A stretch of DNA of 64,000 nt from Aureibaculum algae. Lineage in GTDB: Bacteria > Bacteroidota > Bacteroidia > Flavobacteriales > Flavobacteriaceae. The stretch covers positions 1,626,501-1,690,500 of the forward strand of contig NZ_CP040749.1 in NCBI RefSeq assembly GCF_006065315.1. The letters run 5' to 3'. Made by a program: the position numbers and the translations under genes. How positions within the stretch are numbered: the stretch's first letter is position 1; each line of letters opens with the position of its first letter. Positions 9,654 through 17,927 of the stretch are shown piece by piece. The notes beneath the pieces were generated by a model that saw nothing but the letters and a program-made list of their open reading frames with translations, had not been told where the DNA came from and made no database searches.

Positions 9654-11903
9654 ATGGTAGGCAACTTGTTAAAATCAATTGAGTTATTTTTAAAAGGAGC
9701 TAGTTTTTACAGAGGTATTGTATTAACTATTGCTGTGACATTACCAATCGCTATACTATATTCTATTGGTCAGACTGCTATAATAGTTCCTATTGTTTTT
9801 GGAACTTTTGTAAACGCACCTAGTGATATTCCAGGAAGTTTAAAGCGAAAAGTTAATGGTATATTCATCAGTATTTCCTTAACCGCAATTGTTACCCTAT
9901 TAATCCTATTTGCAAAACCCTATTTCTTAGTACTACTAATAGCTTTGGCAATTTTATCATTTTTTAGTGCCATGATTGCTGTATATGGTTTTAGAGGTTC
10001 CTTAATTGCTTTTTCAGGTTTGTTAGCAATGGTGTTAGCCTTAGCAGTTAAGGATATAAGTGGCATTGATATTTTGTTACATGTTGGTCTATTAATTATA
10101 GGAGGCCTATGGTATCTCATAATTTCGCTGCTATTAAGTCGGATTTCTTCTAAAAAAGATCAAAAAAAATTACTATCAGATACGCTAGAATTAACAGGTG
10201 AATATTTAAAATTACGAGGACGGCTATTAACGGAACGTGATTTACATGATGATTTGTTTAAGAAAATATTAGAACTTCAAACTAAAATTAGCGAGAAGCA
10301 TGAAACACTTCGCGAATCTCTTTTAATTACCAGAAGGAAAACGGGGCGTTCACATTATGAAGAAAGAAGACTACTTATATTTATTTCGTTGATAGATATT
10401 TTGGAGTTGGCATTGGCAAACACCTTAGATTACTCGAAGATTGATGATTTATTCAATACAAAAAAAAATTATTTAGAGACCTTTAGTAACGTTAATGTTG
10501 TTATGGGGGAGCATTTAGTAATGCTGTCTAAAGCGATAATCAATAATGATAAAATACCTACAAAAAACGAATTACTAAACGTTTTTGCAAATGCACATAA
10601 AGAGATTGATAATTATGTTGCAGAAGTAGGTTTACCTGAGGCTAGGGAAGGAGCCTTAACACTTCGTAATATTTACACATATCAACAACAGCTGTTATAT
10701 CAAATAAGGGCTATAAGACGCGTAATGGCAAATGTAAAAAACGCAGCAAAATTATCAGTAAAAAAACAAGAAGAAAGCCAGTTTATTACACTTCAAGAAT
10801 ACCGATTTTCTATTATTTTAGAGCATTTGAGTTTTAAATCTACCATATTCAGACATGCCTTAAGGTTAAGTGTAGCGGTGGTTGCTGCTTATTTGTTGGG
10901 AAGTTTATTAGATATAAAAAATGCCTATTGGATAATTCTGACGCTAATTGTAATTATGCGTCCTAATTATGGATTGACCAGAGAGCGTTTTTTAAATAGA
11001 ATTATAGGAACAATTATTGGGGCGGCTGTTGCAGCTTTAATTATTTTTACTACCCAAAATATAATAGTCTATGGGGTCTTGGCAGTTTTATCCTTAACAT
11101 TTGCGTTCTCATTAATTCAGCAAAGTTATAAGGTTGGAGCGGCTTTTATTACCCTCCATGTTATTTTTGTATATGCTCTATTGCAGCCCAATGCATTTTC
11201 AGTAATAGGGTACCGAGTTTTAGATACTCTAATTGGGGCAATTTTGGCAGTTATTGCTAATTATGTGCTTTGGCCACTTTGGGAATTCAAGAATTTAGAT
11301 CAGGATATTTTAGCTGTTTTAAAAGCAAACAATAATTATTTATTGGCAACTCAAAAGCTATATAATAAAACAAACGGATTAAATACACATTATAAAATGC
11401 CTAGAAAGGAAGCTTTTTTAGCTATGAGTGAATTAAATGCTGCATTTCAACGTGTAACGCAAGATCCGAAATCTAAGCAGAAAGAATATCAGCTTATTTA
11501 TGATATAGTTACTTTAAATCATACGATTATATCAGCTATTGCATCTTTGGGTAGTTTTATTCAAAAGCATAAAGTTTCCTCTTTAAATGAACAATTTGAT
11601 GTTTTTATTATACATATAAGTAATAATTTAAAAGAGGCTCGTAATATTTTAGATAAGAATAAAAAGCTAAAAATTAATCAGGACGATAATATTGAAAATG
11701 CGAAAGAAGAATTATTAGATAATTATATAAATCTAGCAAATGAAAGAGATCAGGAAATAAAATCAGGGCAACTTGATGTAAAGGAAGAGATGCTCATTAA
11801 TTTGCAAGAAGCACATTTATTATACAATCAACTAATTTGGTTGAGAAACTTGACTGATAATCTTAAAAAAGCAACGTTTAAGTATAAGGAACTTGTAAAA
11901 TAA
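9654..11903 (+). CDS. FUSC family inner-membrane protein (YccS/YhfK type)
   Basis: This 749-residue protein has the FUSC layout: an N-terminal cluster of about five to six hydrophobic helices, a long charged cytosolic region, a second helix cluster (from about residue 385 to 530), and a soluble C-terminal tail. The second cluster contains the family-like WIILTLIVIMRPNYG and GTIIGAAVAA segments. FUSC proteins resemble the inner-membrane pump half of aromatic-acid or fusaric-acid efflux systems, but most are uncharacterised. No membrane-fusion partner is adjacent, so transport is inferred only from the family. The start at 9654 is chosen from the promoter at 9634. Confidence 0.85.
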   Translation: MVGNLLKSIELFLKGASFYRGIVLTIAVTLPIAILYSIGQTAIIVPIVFGTFVNAPSDIPGSLKRKVNGIFISISLTAIVTLLILFAKPYFLVLLIALAILSFFSAMIAVYGFRGSLIAFSGLLAMVLALAVKDISGIDILLHVGLLIIGGLWYLIISLLLSRISSKKDQKKLLSDTLELTGEYLKLRGRLLTERDLHDDLFKKILELQTKISEKHETLRESLLITRRKTGRSHYEERRLLIFISLIDILELALANTLDYSKIDDLFNTKKNYLETFSNVNVVMGEHLVMLSKAIINNDKIPTKNELLNVFANAHKEIDNYVAEVGLPEAREGALTLRNIYTYQQQLLYQIRAIRRVMANVKNAAKLSVKKQEESQFITLQEYRFSIILEHLSFKSTIFRHALRLSVAVVAAYLLGSLLDIKNAYWIILTLIVIMRPNYGLTRERFLNRIIGTIIGAAVAALIIFTTQNIIVYGVLAVLSLTFAFSLIQQSYKVGAAFITLHVIFVYALLQPNAFSVIGYRVLDTLIGAILAVIANYVLWPLWEFKNLDQDILAVLKANNNYLLATQKLYNKTNGLNTHYKMPRKEAFLAMSELNAAFQRVTQDPKSKQKEYQLIYDIVTLNHTIISAIASLGSFIQKHKVSSLNEQFDVFIIHISNNLKEARNILDKNKKLKINQDDNIENAKEELLDNYINLANERDQEIKSGQLDVKEEMLINLQEAHLLYNQLIWLRNLTDNLKKATFKYKELVK

Positions 11904-11917
11904 AAATACTTATTCCA

Positions 11918-11957
11918 TAAAAAAGCCGCTTAGTATTTACTAAGCGGCTTTTTTTAT
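11918..11957. terminator. Bidirectional terminator between FUSC and dipeptidase genes
   Basis: A near-perfect stem (11925-11934 with 11939-11948, core GCCGCTTAGT) has a 4-base loop. It is flanked by an A-tract on the left and a T-tract on the right, so it can stop transcription from both convergent genes. Confidence 0.88.
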
Positions 11958-11961
11958 TTTA

Positions 11962-12660
11962 TTATTCTATTGAGAAATCAAAGTAAGTGTCGGGGTAAGG
12001 TTCTTTTGCTAATGTAAAATGCCACCATTCTTTTTCATGAGGTTTAAATCCATGCTTTACCATTCTACGTTGCAACATCAATCGAATAGAGCGTTGGTTT
12101 TTAGTTACGTTTTTAAAGTTAACATGAGATTTTTTATCAAATAAATCAAAGTCGCTACCTAAATCTAATATATGTCCTGTTTTTAAAGAAACAATAGTTA
12201 AATCTACCGTACTTCCTCTACTATGACCAGATTTAGCAGCAATATATTCCTCTTTAAATAAATCTTTTTTATCTATGTTAGGATAATATTGATTTTTCAT
12301 TTTAGTATCCGTAGTGTCTTGTGCCCATTTTACAAATTGATTTACAGCACGTTGAGGTCTGTATGCATCAAATACTAAAAGACCAAAACCTAATTTTTCA
12401 AAGTCCTGTTGTACTTTTTTTAAAGCTTGAGCAGCTTCTTTGGTTAAAATACACTTGGGTTTGTTGTAGCCATCTATAGGTTTTCCAATAAAATTGTTTT
12501 CAGAATAATAGCGTAAATCAGTTCTTAATTTAGGAATTACTTCTTTAGCATAAACAAAACCTTTTGGCAAGGTTCCAGAATTTTCTTGAGCTTTAACTTG
12601 ATTTGAGATACTAACTAGTAATATCACTGTTAAAAGTTTTATGAAATATGAAATTTTCAT
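11962..12660 (-). CDS. D-alanyl-D-alanine dipeptidase (VanX/DdpX family, M15D)
   Basis: This zinc peptidase cleaves D-Ala-D-Ala, recycling cell-wall peptides in the periplasm. A signal peptide covers residues 1-24 (cut after QVKA). The M15D signature SxHxxGxAxD appears as S144-H146-G149-D153, with threonine at the usual alanine position. The C-terminal EWWHF motif supplies the catalytic glutamate (E211) and the third zinc ligand (H214). R101 in AYRP matches the substrate-binding arginine. No VanR/S, VanH or VanA genes are nearby, so this is a housekeeping DdpX-like enzyme and not a glycopeptide resistance cassette. Confidence 0.92.
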   Translation of the reverse strand: MKISYFIKLLTVILLVSISNQVKAQENSGTLPKGFVYAKEVIPKLRTDLRYYSENNFIGKPIDGYNKPKCILTKEAAQALKKVQQDFEKLGFGLLVFDAYRPQRAVNQFVKWAQDTTDTKMKNQYYPNIDKKDLFKEEYIAAKSGHSRGSTVDLTIVSLKTGHILDLGSDFDLFDKKSHVNFKNVTKNQRSIRLMLQRRMVKHGFKPHEKEWWHFTLAKEPYPDTYFDFSIE

Positions 12661-12904
12661 TAATTTAATCTTTTGGGTTAAGTGTTTAACGCAAAACTAT
12701 TCAATATATTTTACAGAAGAATACAATGACACTACTGCAGTTGTGCTATTGCTTTTGTTATTTAAGATCTATTATTGAAAAATAAGCTTAAAATGTACCA
12801 TTAATAGAAATATTTATTATCTCCATGAATAGCATAACTATAAGCTAGAACTTAATATCTATATTTATTAATTACTATATTTAACAAAATTTCAAAATTA
12901 TAAA

Positions 12905-13987
12905 ATGATTCATAAATTAATGTCAAAGAAAAAACCGAGCTTTCCTATTTCAGATAAGCTTTCTGCTTATTTGACAAGGCATGGTAGAAATATAAAGATT
13001 CCTATTTTTTATGATGATTTGTTACGTTTTCAAGGAGCAATAGAAATTTTTGATGAAGATGGTAATGATACCTTATGGGTTAGTGTCTTTTTTGCAGAAC
13101 ACGAGCGTAATGAAATTGAGTTTAGTTTAAAGCAAATTTATACTATTTTAAATGCGGATGGAAGTGATACGTTAATACCCTATTTAAATATTGATAGTAT
13201 AGATTTTTGCACTTTTGGTAACTCAAAACCATTTAGGATAAAGGTGAGAAATATTTTAAATGATATATACACTTATTTTTATGTTAAAAGTGCGGACGCA
13301 TCTCGTATTTATGGATTGGAATTGGAGCATTTATTGTCACCAAATTACATTTATTTCTTAGTATATAAGGATACATTAATTGAAGAGCATATTTCTGGCA
13401 TACCGGGCGATACGTTTATTGAAAATCATTTAGATCAATGTTCGGAACAAGATAAAAGAACAATTGCTAAAGAGTTTGTAAAGTTTAATGAACGTTGTTT
13501 TGTGCGTTTGTTGGGTGACATGCGGTCTTATAATTATGTAATGGTACTTACTCATGATTTTGATAGAATACTCTATAGAATCAGGGCAATTGATTTTGAT
13601 CAACAAAGTTATGAAGGGAATCCAAAGGTCTATAAACCTCAGTTTTTAAAGGAAAATAATAAATTGGTAGAGATGACTTTAGATTTGCTTCGTCAAGAAT
13701 CTATTGACCAATATAAATTAGAAGAACGTTCGCTATTAGCAAAAAGAGCGGCTAGTGAAGACACTCGTTTAAGCGAAGTGTTAGATTGTATGTGTAAAGA
13801 TGTAATATCTACGCCAGAGAAAGTTATAGAACTAAAAGAAGGTTTGTTAGAACTTACTGGTGATGTTGAATTTAAGAAAGCAAATAATATGGGAGATATA
13901 TTAAAAAGTGCTTTAGGTTTTGTTGGTCGAAATTATGAAAACTTGAATCCTAATTTTATTAGAAATAATCAAGTTGATGATATTTAG
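12905..13987 (+). CDS. Unrecognised 360-residue protein with kinase-like motifs
   Basis: No family could be named with certainty. The protein is soluble, lacks a signal peptide, and has a conserved look in its centre. IEEHISGIPGDTFIENHL (160-177) resembles the hinge region of aminoglycoside-phosphotransferase (APH) folds. G204-D205-MRSY-N210 resembles the GDxxxxN catalytic loop, and D230-F-D232 resembles the magnesium-binding DFD. This spacing suggests a small-molecule or protein kinase-like fold, which is inference from motif order only. No glycine-rich loop is obvious. ATG 12920 is an alternative start. The gene is single, with an AT-rich leader containing TATATTTA boxes close to the -7 consensus. 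Confidence 0.6.
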   Translation: MIHKLMSKKKPSFPISDKLSAYLTRHGRNIKIPIFYDDLLRFQGAIEIFDEDGNDTLWVSVFFAEHERNEIEFSLKQIYTILNADGSDTLIPYLNIDSIDFCTFGNSKPFRIKVRNILNDIYTYFYVKSADASRIYGLELEHLLSPNYIYFLVYKDTLIEEHISGIPGDTFIENHLDQCSEQDKRTIAKEFVKFNERCFVRLLGDMRSYNYVMVLTHDFDRILYRIRAIDFDQQSYEGNPKVYKPQFLKENNKLVEMTLDLLRQESIDQYKLEERSLLAKRAASEDTRLSEVLDCMCKDVISTPEKVIELKEGLLELTGDVEFKKANNMGDILKSALGFVGRNYENLNPNFIRNNQVDDI

Positions 13988-14013
13988 TAAATGTAAAATT
14001 TGTTTAAAAGATT

Positions 14014-14796
14014 TTAAGCAAAAATATCATTTAACAATTCGGCCAATCTGATTCCAGCTTTTTGAAGTTGCTGTCTTACGGTTTTAAAGTGATCATAGTT
14101 ATATTGGTATCGTAAATTCTCACCAACTTTAACAGAAGCATAGACTTTTTTAGTAAGATCATGCGATTCATTAACCCAATCAATAACAGAACCTGCTTGA
14201 ATAGCTTTTAATTGTGCTTTAGATAAGTCTTGTTCGTTGTCTGCCAATTCAAGGTAGCTCATTCCCCATTCATTAATCATGTCACTATCCCAAACGCGGT
14301 GTAAATTTGTGCCTCTACCAAACCATTGTACTTGTACTGTATTTCCACCTTTATCTTCAGCTCTACCAACGTGCATAGGTTGGTGTAAGTCGCCTACTAA
14401 ATGGACTAACAGTTTTAAATAAAAAGCCTTGTCTTCTTTAGAACTGTTTTCGTCTTTTAAAACTTCAACACATTTATTTATACCCGTAACCAAATCACCT
14501 TGTGGATTTTTTTCTGATGTTTCATAAGTTTTATCAAAAGGCATATTCACATAATGCCATGTGTAAAATTTATTATATTTTTTATCTGACTTTATCTCAT
14601 CTCCATAAGTAGATACAAATGCTAGACTTTGACCGTCTAATAACTTGTCAATCTTTTTAAGCACGCTTTTCTTTAAATGATTTTCGGCTATTTTTCCTGT
14701 AGTTCTGTGTCCAGTTGGTCCCCACTCTATAGAAGTAGCAAAGATTGAACTTGAAATAAATAGGACAGATATAAAAAGTGAAAATTTTGAGATCAT
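14014..14796 (-). CDS. S1/P1 family zinc-dependent nuclease
   Basis: This exported endonuclease degrades single-stranded nucleic acids through a trinuclear zinc site. Zinc-binding motifs are visible: W25 and H30 (WGPTGHR), FYTWHYVN, the HLVGDLHQPMHVG helix and NLHRVWDSDM. In characterised members the first residue of the mature protein is a tryptophan that binds zinc. Here a signal peptide followed by W25 fits that only if cleavage falls after SIE. At 260 residues the length matches bacterial members. It probably scavenges nucleotides or phosphate. The gene is convergent with the kinase-like protein gene. Confidence 0.93.
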   Translation of the reverse strand: MISKFSLFISVLFISSSIFATSIEWGPTGHRTTGKIAENHLKKSVLKKIDKLLDGQSLAFVSTYGDEIKSDKKYNKFYTWHYVNMPFDKTYETSEKNPQGDLVTGINKCVEVLKDENSSKEDKAFYLKLLVHLVGDLHQPMHVGRAEDKGGNTVQVQWFGRGTNLHRVWDSDMINEWGMSYLELADNEQDLSKAQLKAIQAGSVIDWVNESHDLTKKVYASVKVGENLRYQYNYDHFKTVRQQLQKAGIRLAELLNDIFA

Positions 14797-14909
14797 AAAT
14801 AAAATGTTTCTACAAAAGTAAGAAATAAATTGGTGATACTATTTGTAAATATCAAAAATAATGTTATATCTTAGCAATATCAAAATAATATCATTTTAAA
14901 TCAAATAAT

Positions 14910-15764
14910 ATGAAAGAAGAAAAAATTATAAAAGTACCCAACGGTTATTTTATGCTGTTTTTAAGTCTCGTTTTAATTTGTGGAGGTATTTACGGGTTTG
15001 TTACTTTCGATATGGTCTTTGTGGTCGCTGTTATTATAGGAATATTTCTGCTTCCTGGCTTCTTCTTAGTCAATCCTAACACATCAAAAGTGTTGTTGCT
15101 TTTCGGAAAGTATGTTGGTACTGTAAAAGATAATGGCTTCTTTTGGGCAAATCCCTTTTATACCAAAAGAAAAATTTCTTTAAGAGCAAGTAACTTTGAT
15201 AGTGAGCGTGTAAAAGTAAACGACAAGCTTGGTAATCCAATTATGATTAGTACTATTTTGGTTTGGCGTGTTCAAGATACTTTCAAAGCGGCTTTTGATG
15301 TTGATAATTTTGAAAATTTTGTTCGGGTACAAAGTGATGCAGCAGTAAGAAAATTGGCAAGTTTATATCCATATGATAATTTTGCTGATGAAGGATTAGA
15401 TGAGGATATTACATTGAGAGCAAGTGTTAACGAAGTGAGTGAGGCTTTAGAACAGGAGTTGTCAGAAAGATTGGCAATGGCTGGTATTGAGGTGTTAGAA
15501 GCTAGAATAGGATACTTGGCATATGCTCAAGAAATTGCAAATGCAATGCTAAAACGTCAACAAGCTACAGCGATTGTGGCGGCTAGACATAAAATTGTTG
15601 AAGGAGCTGTAAGTATGGTAGAAATGGCGTTGGATGAGTTAAGTAAAAAGAATATAATAGATCTTGATGAAGATCGAAAGGCGACTATGGTTAGTAATTT
15701 AATGGTGATATTATGTTCTGATAAAGATGCAACACCAGTGGTTAATACAGGGACATTAACTTAG
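14910..15764 (+). CDS. SPFH domain (prohibitin/stomatin-like) membrane protein
   Basis: Two hydrophobic helices at the N-terminus (about residues 10-32 and 34-52) precede an SPFH/band-7 domain beginning LVNPNTSKVLLLFGKY. A long helical region with the typical AMLKRQQATA and KIVEGAVSMVE segments follows. Such proteins form large oligomeric membrane scaffolds. The gene starts a compact same-strand cluster with a tiny glycine-rich membrane protein one base downstream, a DUF4177-like protein, a PH-like membrane protein, a hydrolase and an Arc-like protein. The conserved association suggests a shared membrane-maintenance role, which is not proven. Confidence 0.88.
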   Translation: MKEEKIIKVPNGYFMLFLSLVLICGGIYGFVTFDMVFVVAVIIGIFLLPGFFLVNPNTSKVLLLFGKYVGTVKDNGFFWANPFYTKRKISLRASNFDSERVKVNDKLGNPIMISTILVWRVQDTFKAAFDVDNFENFVRVQSDAAVRKLASLYPYDNFADEGLDEDITLRASVNEVSEALEQELSERLAMAGIEVLEARIGYLAYAQEIANAMLKRQQATAIVAARHKIVEGAVSMVEMALDELSKKNIIDLDEDRKATMVSNLMVILCSDKDATPVVNTGTLT

Positions 15765-15765
15765 A

Positions 15766-15924
15766 ATGAATAAAAAACAAATTTACAGTATCGCTTTAGG
15801 AAGTGCTTTAAGAAGTAGTTTAGGTACTACAATTGGAGCTGTTTCAGGAAATGTAGCTATGGGTATTGTTTATGGTACATCAATAGGTATTGTAATTGGT
15901 GTTTTGGTAGCTTTTATTCTTTAA
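15766..15924 (+). CDS. 52-residue glycine-zipper-like membrane miniprotein
   Basis: The frame starts one base after the SPFH stop codon and encodes a short basic N-terminus (MNKKQIYS) followed by a small-residue-rich hydrophobic stretch. Glycines recur about every four residues (SLGTTIGAVSGNVAMG and GTSIGIVIGV). This resembles glycine-zipper membrane proteins. The tight spacing to the SPFH gene argues that it is real and translationally coupled. It may be a partner of the SPFH oligomer, which is inference from position. Confidence 0.65.
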   Translation: MNKKQIYSIALGSALRSSLGTTIGAVSGNVAMGIVYGTSIGIVIGVLVAFIL

Positions 15925-15957
15925 AGAGAAGACAATAACTAATTTAAAAATAAAAAA

Positions 15958-16116
15958 ATGATAGAATATAAAGTAGTTAATTGGAAACAAGGATTAACCG
16001 GTAATAACAAAAGGCTTGAAGATACTTTAAATCAGCATGCTCAATCAGGATGGAAAGCATTTCATATTGCAGAGCATACCGCAAGGATAGTTTTTGAAAG
16101 AGACAAAAATAGATAA
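15958..16116 (+). CDS. DUF4177-like small protein
   Basis: This 52-residue protein opens MIEYKVV and has a central leucine-containing helix (LEDTLNQHAQSGWK) followed by IAEHTARIVFERDK. The layout is that of DUF4177 proteins: a strand, a helix ending in GW, and a strand ending in ER. The function of the family is unknown. It lies 33 bases after the glycine-zipper gene and 16 before the next, so it is part of the same transcript. Confidence 0.7.
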   Translation: MIEYKVVNWKQGLTGNNKRLEDTLNQHAQSGWKAFHIAEHTARIVFERDKNR

Positions 16117-16132
16117 TATTAAAATGTAGAAA

Positions 16133-16642
16133 ATGAAAATCTTCATAGAAAAACAGAAGTTTAGTCAATGGTGGCTCTATGTTATTATTGGAGCTAGCTT
16201 ATTGTTTATGATTATTCCCATACTGATAAATTCCGATGATATTAGTACAGATATTGCGGCTAAAACTTCCTTGATAATTTCAATTTTATTGATAGCTGGT
16301 GCCGTTCTTTTTATTCGTATGATGACTTTACATACTAGGATAGATGATAAAGGAATACATTATCGTTTTACCCCTTTTCAAGGAAAGCAATATTTAATAG
16401 TTTGGAATGATATTAGCAAGGTGTATGTACGAAAATACAATGCCATAACTGAATATGGAGGATGGGGATTCAGAGGATATATCTTTAAATCTGGTGGAAA
16501 AGCTTTTAATGTTATGGGGAATAAAGGTATTCAAATTGTTTTAAAAAATGGAAAAAAGATGCTAATTGGTACTCAAAAAGAAGTTGAAGCTGAACGCATA
16601 CTAAATGTTTATAAATCCAAAATTATAAAACCTATAGTATGA
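16133..16642 (+). CDS. Membrane protein with PH-like domain
   Basis: Two hydrophobic helices (about residues 14-32 and 44-63) are followed by a soluble domain of about 100 residues. Its pattern of strands (IDDKGIHYRFTPF, WNDISKVYVRKY, GIQIVLKNGKKMLIGT) and a final helix resembles bacterial PH (bPH) domains. No specific family name is certain. The stop overlaps the ATG of the hydrolase gene (ATGA at 16639-16642), indicating translational coupling inside the SPFH cluster. Confidence 0.65.
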   Translation: MKIFIEKQKFSQWWLYVIIGASLLFMIIPILINSDDISTDIAAKTSLIISILLIAGAVLFIRMMTLHTRIDDKGIHYRFTPFQGKQYLIVWNDISKVYVRKYNAITEYGGWGFRGYIFKSGGKAFNVMGNKGIQIVLKNGKKMLIGTQKEVEAERILNVYKSKIIKPIV

Positions 16643-17565
16643 AAATAAAACTGGTAGTTATTGCTTTTTTTGTCGTTCTTTTTAGTTTTAGTCAAGAAAA
16701 TAATTTTATAGAAACAGAACTCAATATTCCATCCGAAAAAGTGACTGTTAATGGTACGTTATTGTCACCTAAAAGTGACATTGTTCCGTTGGTAATTATT
16801 ATACCTGGTTCAGGGACGGTAGATAGAAATGGCGGTCAAGGAAATTACTTAAAGCAGCTGGCAGAAGGTCTTTCAGGTAAAAATATTGCTACATATCGCT
16901 ATGATAAAAGCAGTATTACGTTATCAAAAATAGAAGGACTTAAAGAAGAAGATATTTCTTTCGATGATTTTATCAACGACGCTATTGCTGTAATAAATTA
17001 TTTTAAGGATCAATCACAGTTTTCTAGTATTACAATTGCTGGTCATTCGCAAGGTAGTTTGGTGGGCATGGTTGCTGGCCAATTACGTATTGATGGTTTT
17101 ATTTCTTTAGCAGGAGCAGGAAGAACAATAGATAAAATACTTATCGAGCAGGTTTCTGCTCAATCTCCTCTATTTAAAGGAGATATGGAGAAGACCTTTG
17201 AAATTATTAAATCTGGTAAAATCGACGAAAATTTTAATCCGTTATTGGTTTCTGTTTTTAGAAAATCATTACAACCCTTTTGGGGGTCTTGGATGAAATA
17301 TAATCCACAAGAGGAAATTAAAAAATTAAACGTTCCCATTTTAATTGTTAATGGTACTAAGGATATTCAGGTACCAGTTACGGATGCTGAATTATTACAT
17401 AAAGCAGATGAAAACTCTCAATTGCTTATTATTGAAAACATGAATCATGTTTTTAAAATGGTAGAAAGTGAAGATAGAATGGAAAATATAAGTACGTATT
17501 CCAAAGCCGATTTGCAAATTAGTAAAAAATTAGTCGAAGGAATTTCAAAATTTATCAATCAATAA
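16639..17565 (+). CDS. Exported alpha/beta hydrolase
   Basis: A signal peptide (residues 1-18, cut before QENN) leads to an alpha/beta-hydrolase domain. The oxyanion region PGSGTVDRNG (56-65), the nucleophile elbow GHSQGS with S137, the acid D in NGTKDIQVP and the catalytic H in MNHVFK are all visible. The substrate is unknown. Related periplasmic hydrolases of this architecture are often annotated as serine aminopeptidase or lysophospholipase-like. It is coupled by overlap to the upstream PH-like gene. Confidence 0.88.
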   Translation: MKIKLVVIAFFVVLFSFSQENNFIETELNIPSEKVTVNGTLLSPKSDIVPLVIIIPGSGTVDRNGGQGNYLKQLAEGLSGKNIATYRYDKSSITLSKIEGLKEEDISFDDFINDAIAVINYFKDQSQFSSITIAGHSQGSLVGMVAGQLRIDGFISLAGAGRTIDKILIEQVSAQSPLFKGDMEKTFEIIKSGKIDENFNPLLVSVFRKSLQPFWGSWMKYNPQEEIKKLNVPILIVNGTKDIQVPVTDAELLHKADENSQLLIIENMNHVFKMVESEDRMENISTYSKADLQISKKLVEGISKFINQ

Positions 17566-17591
17566 AAATTGATAAGAAGTAGTTGAGTATT

Positions 17592-17753
17592 ATGTCAAAA
17601 AAGAAAGCATTTGCATTGCGGATAAATGAAGAGACTTTCAAAGCTATTGAAAAATGGGCTGCGGATGAATTCCGCAGTACCAATGGTCAAATAGAGTGGA
17701 TGCTACAACAAACGCTAAAAAAAGCGAAAAGAGAGCCTAAGAAGAAAGATTAA
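17592..17753 (+). CDS. Arc-like ribbon-helix-helix small protein
   Basis: This 53-residue protein begins MSKKKAFALRINEETFKAIE, a short strand followed by a helix. A second helix after a turn (FRSTNGQIEWMLQQTLKKAKR) and a lysine-rich tail complete the pattern. It fits the ribbon-helix-helix DNA-binding fold of Arc-family small proteins found in Bacteroidetes. It closes the SPFH cluster, 26 bases after the hydrolase. It could regulate the cluster, though no operator was identified. Confidence 0.72.
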   Translation: MSKKKAFALRINEETFKAIEKWAADEFRSTNGQIEWMLQQTLKKAKREPKKKD

Positions 17754-17901
17754 AACTATTCTACAATTACTAAAAGTTGTGTTTAAAAGCTAGAAAGCAA
17801 CTTTATTACATTATATATTTCCATAAATCAATATACAATTTTGTGTAGATTTCGGTTAAGTTTTTAATTAAAAGTATATCTTAAATATTAAACATTATGT
17901 A

Positions 17902-17909
17902 TATATTTG
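17902..17909 (+). promoter_or_regulatory. Bacteroidetes -7 promoter box for the M14 peptidase
   Basis: TATATTTG matches TAnnTTTG, 18 bases before ATG 17928. The leader would be very short. Confidence 0.65.
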
Positions 17910-17927
17910 AAACAATAAAACTATCCG

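Noticed and set aside
11962..12660. Vancomycin-resistance VanX cassette
   Set aside because: No vanH, vanA, vanR or vanS homologue is nearby. The enzyme fits housekeeping DdpX-type peptide recycling.
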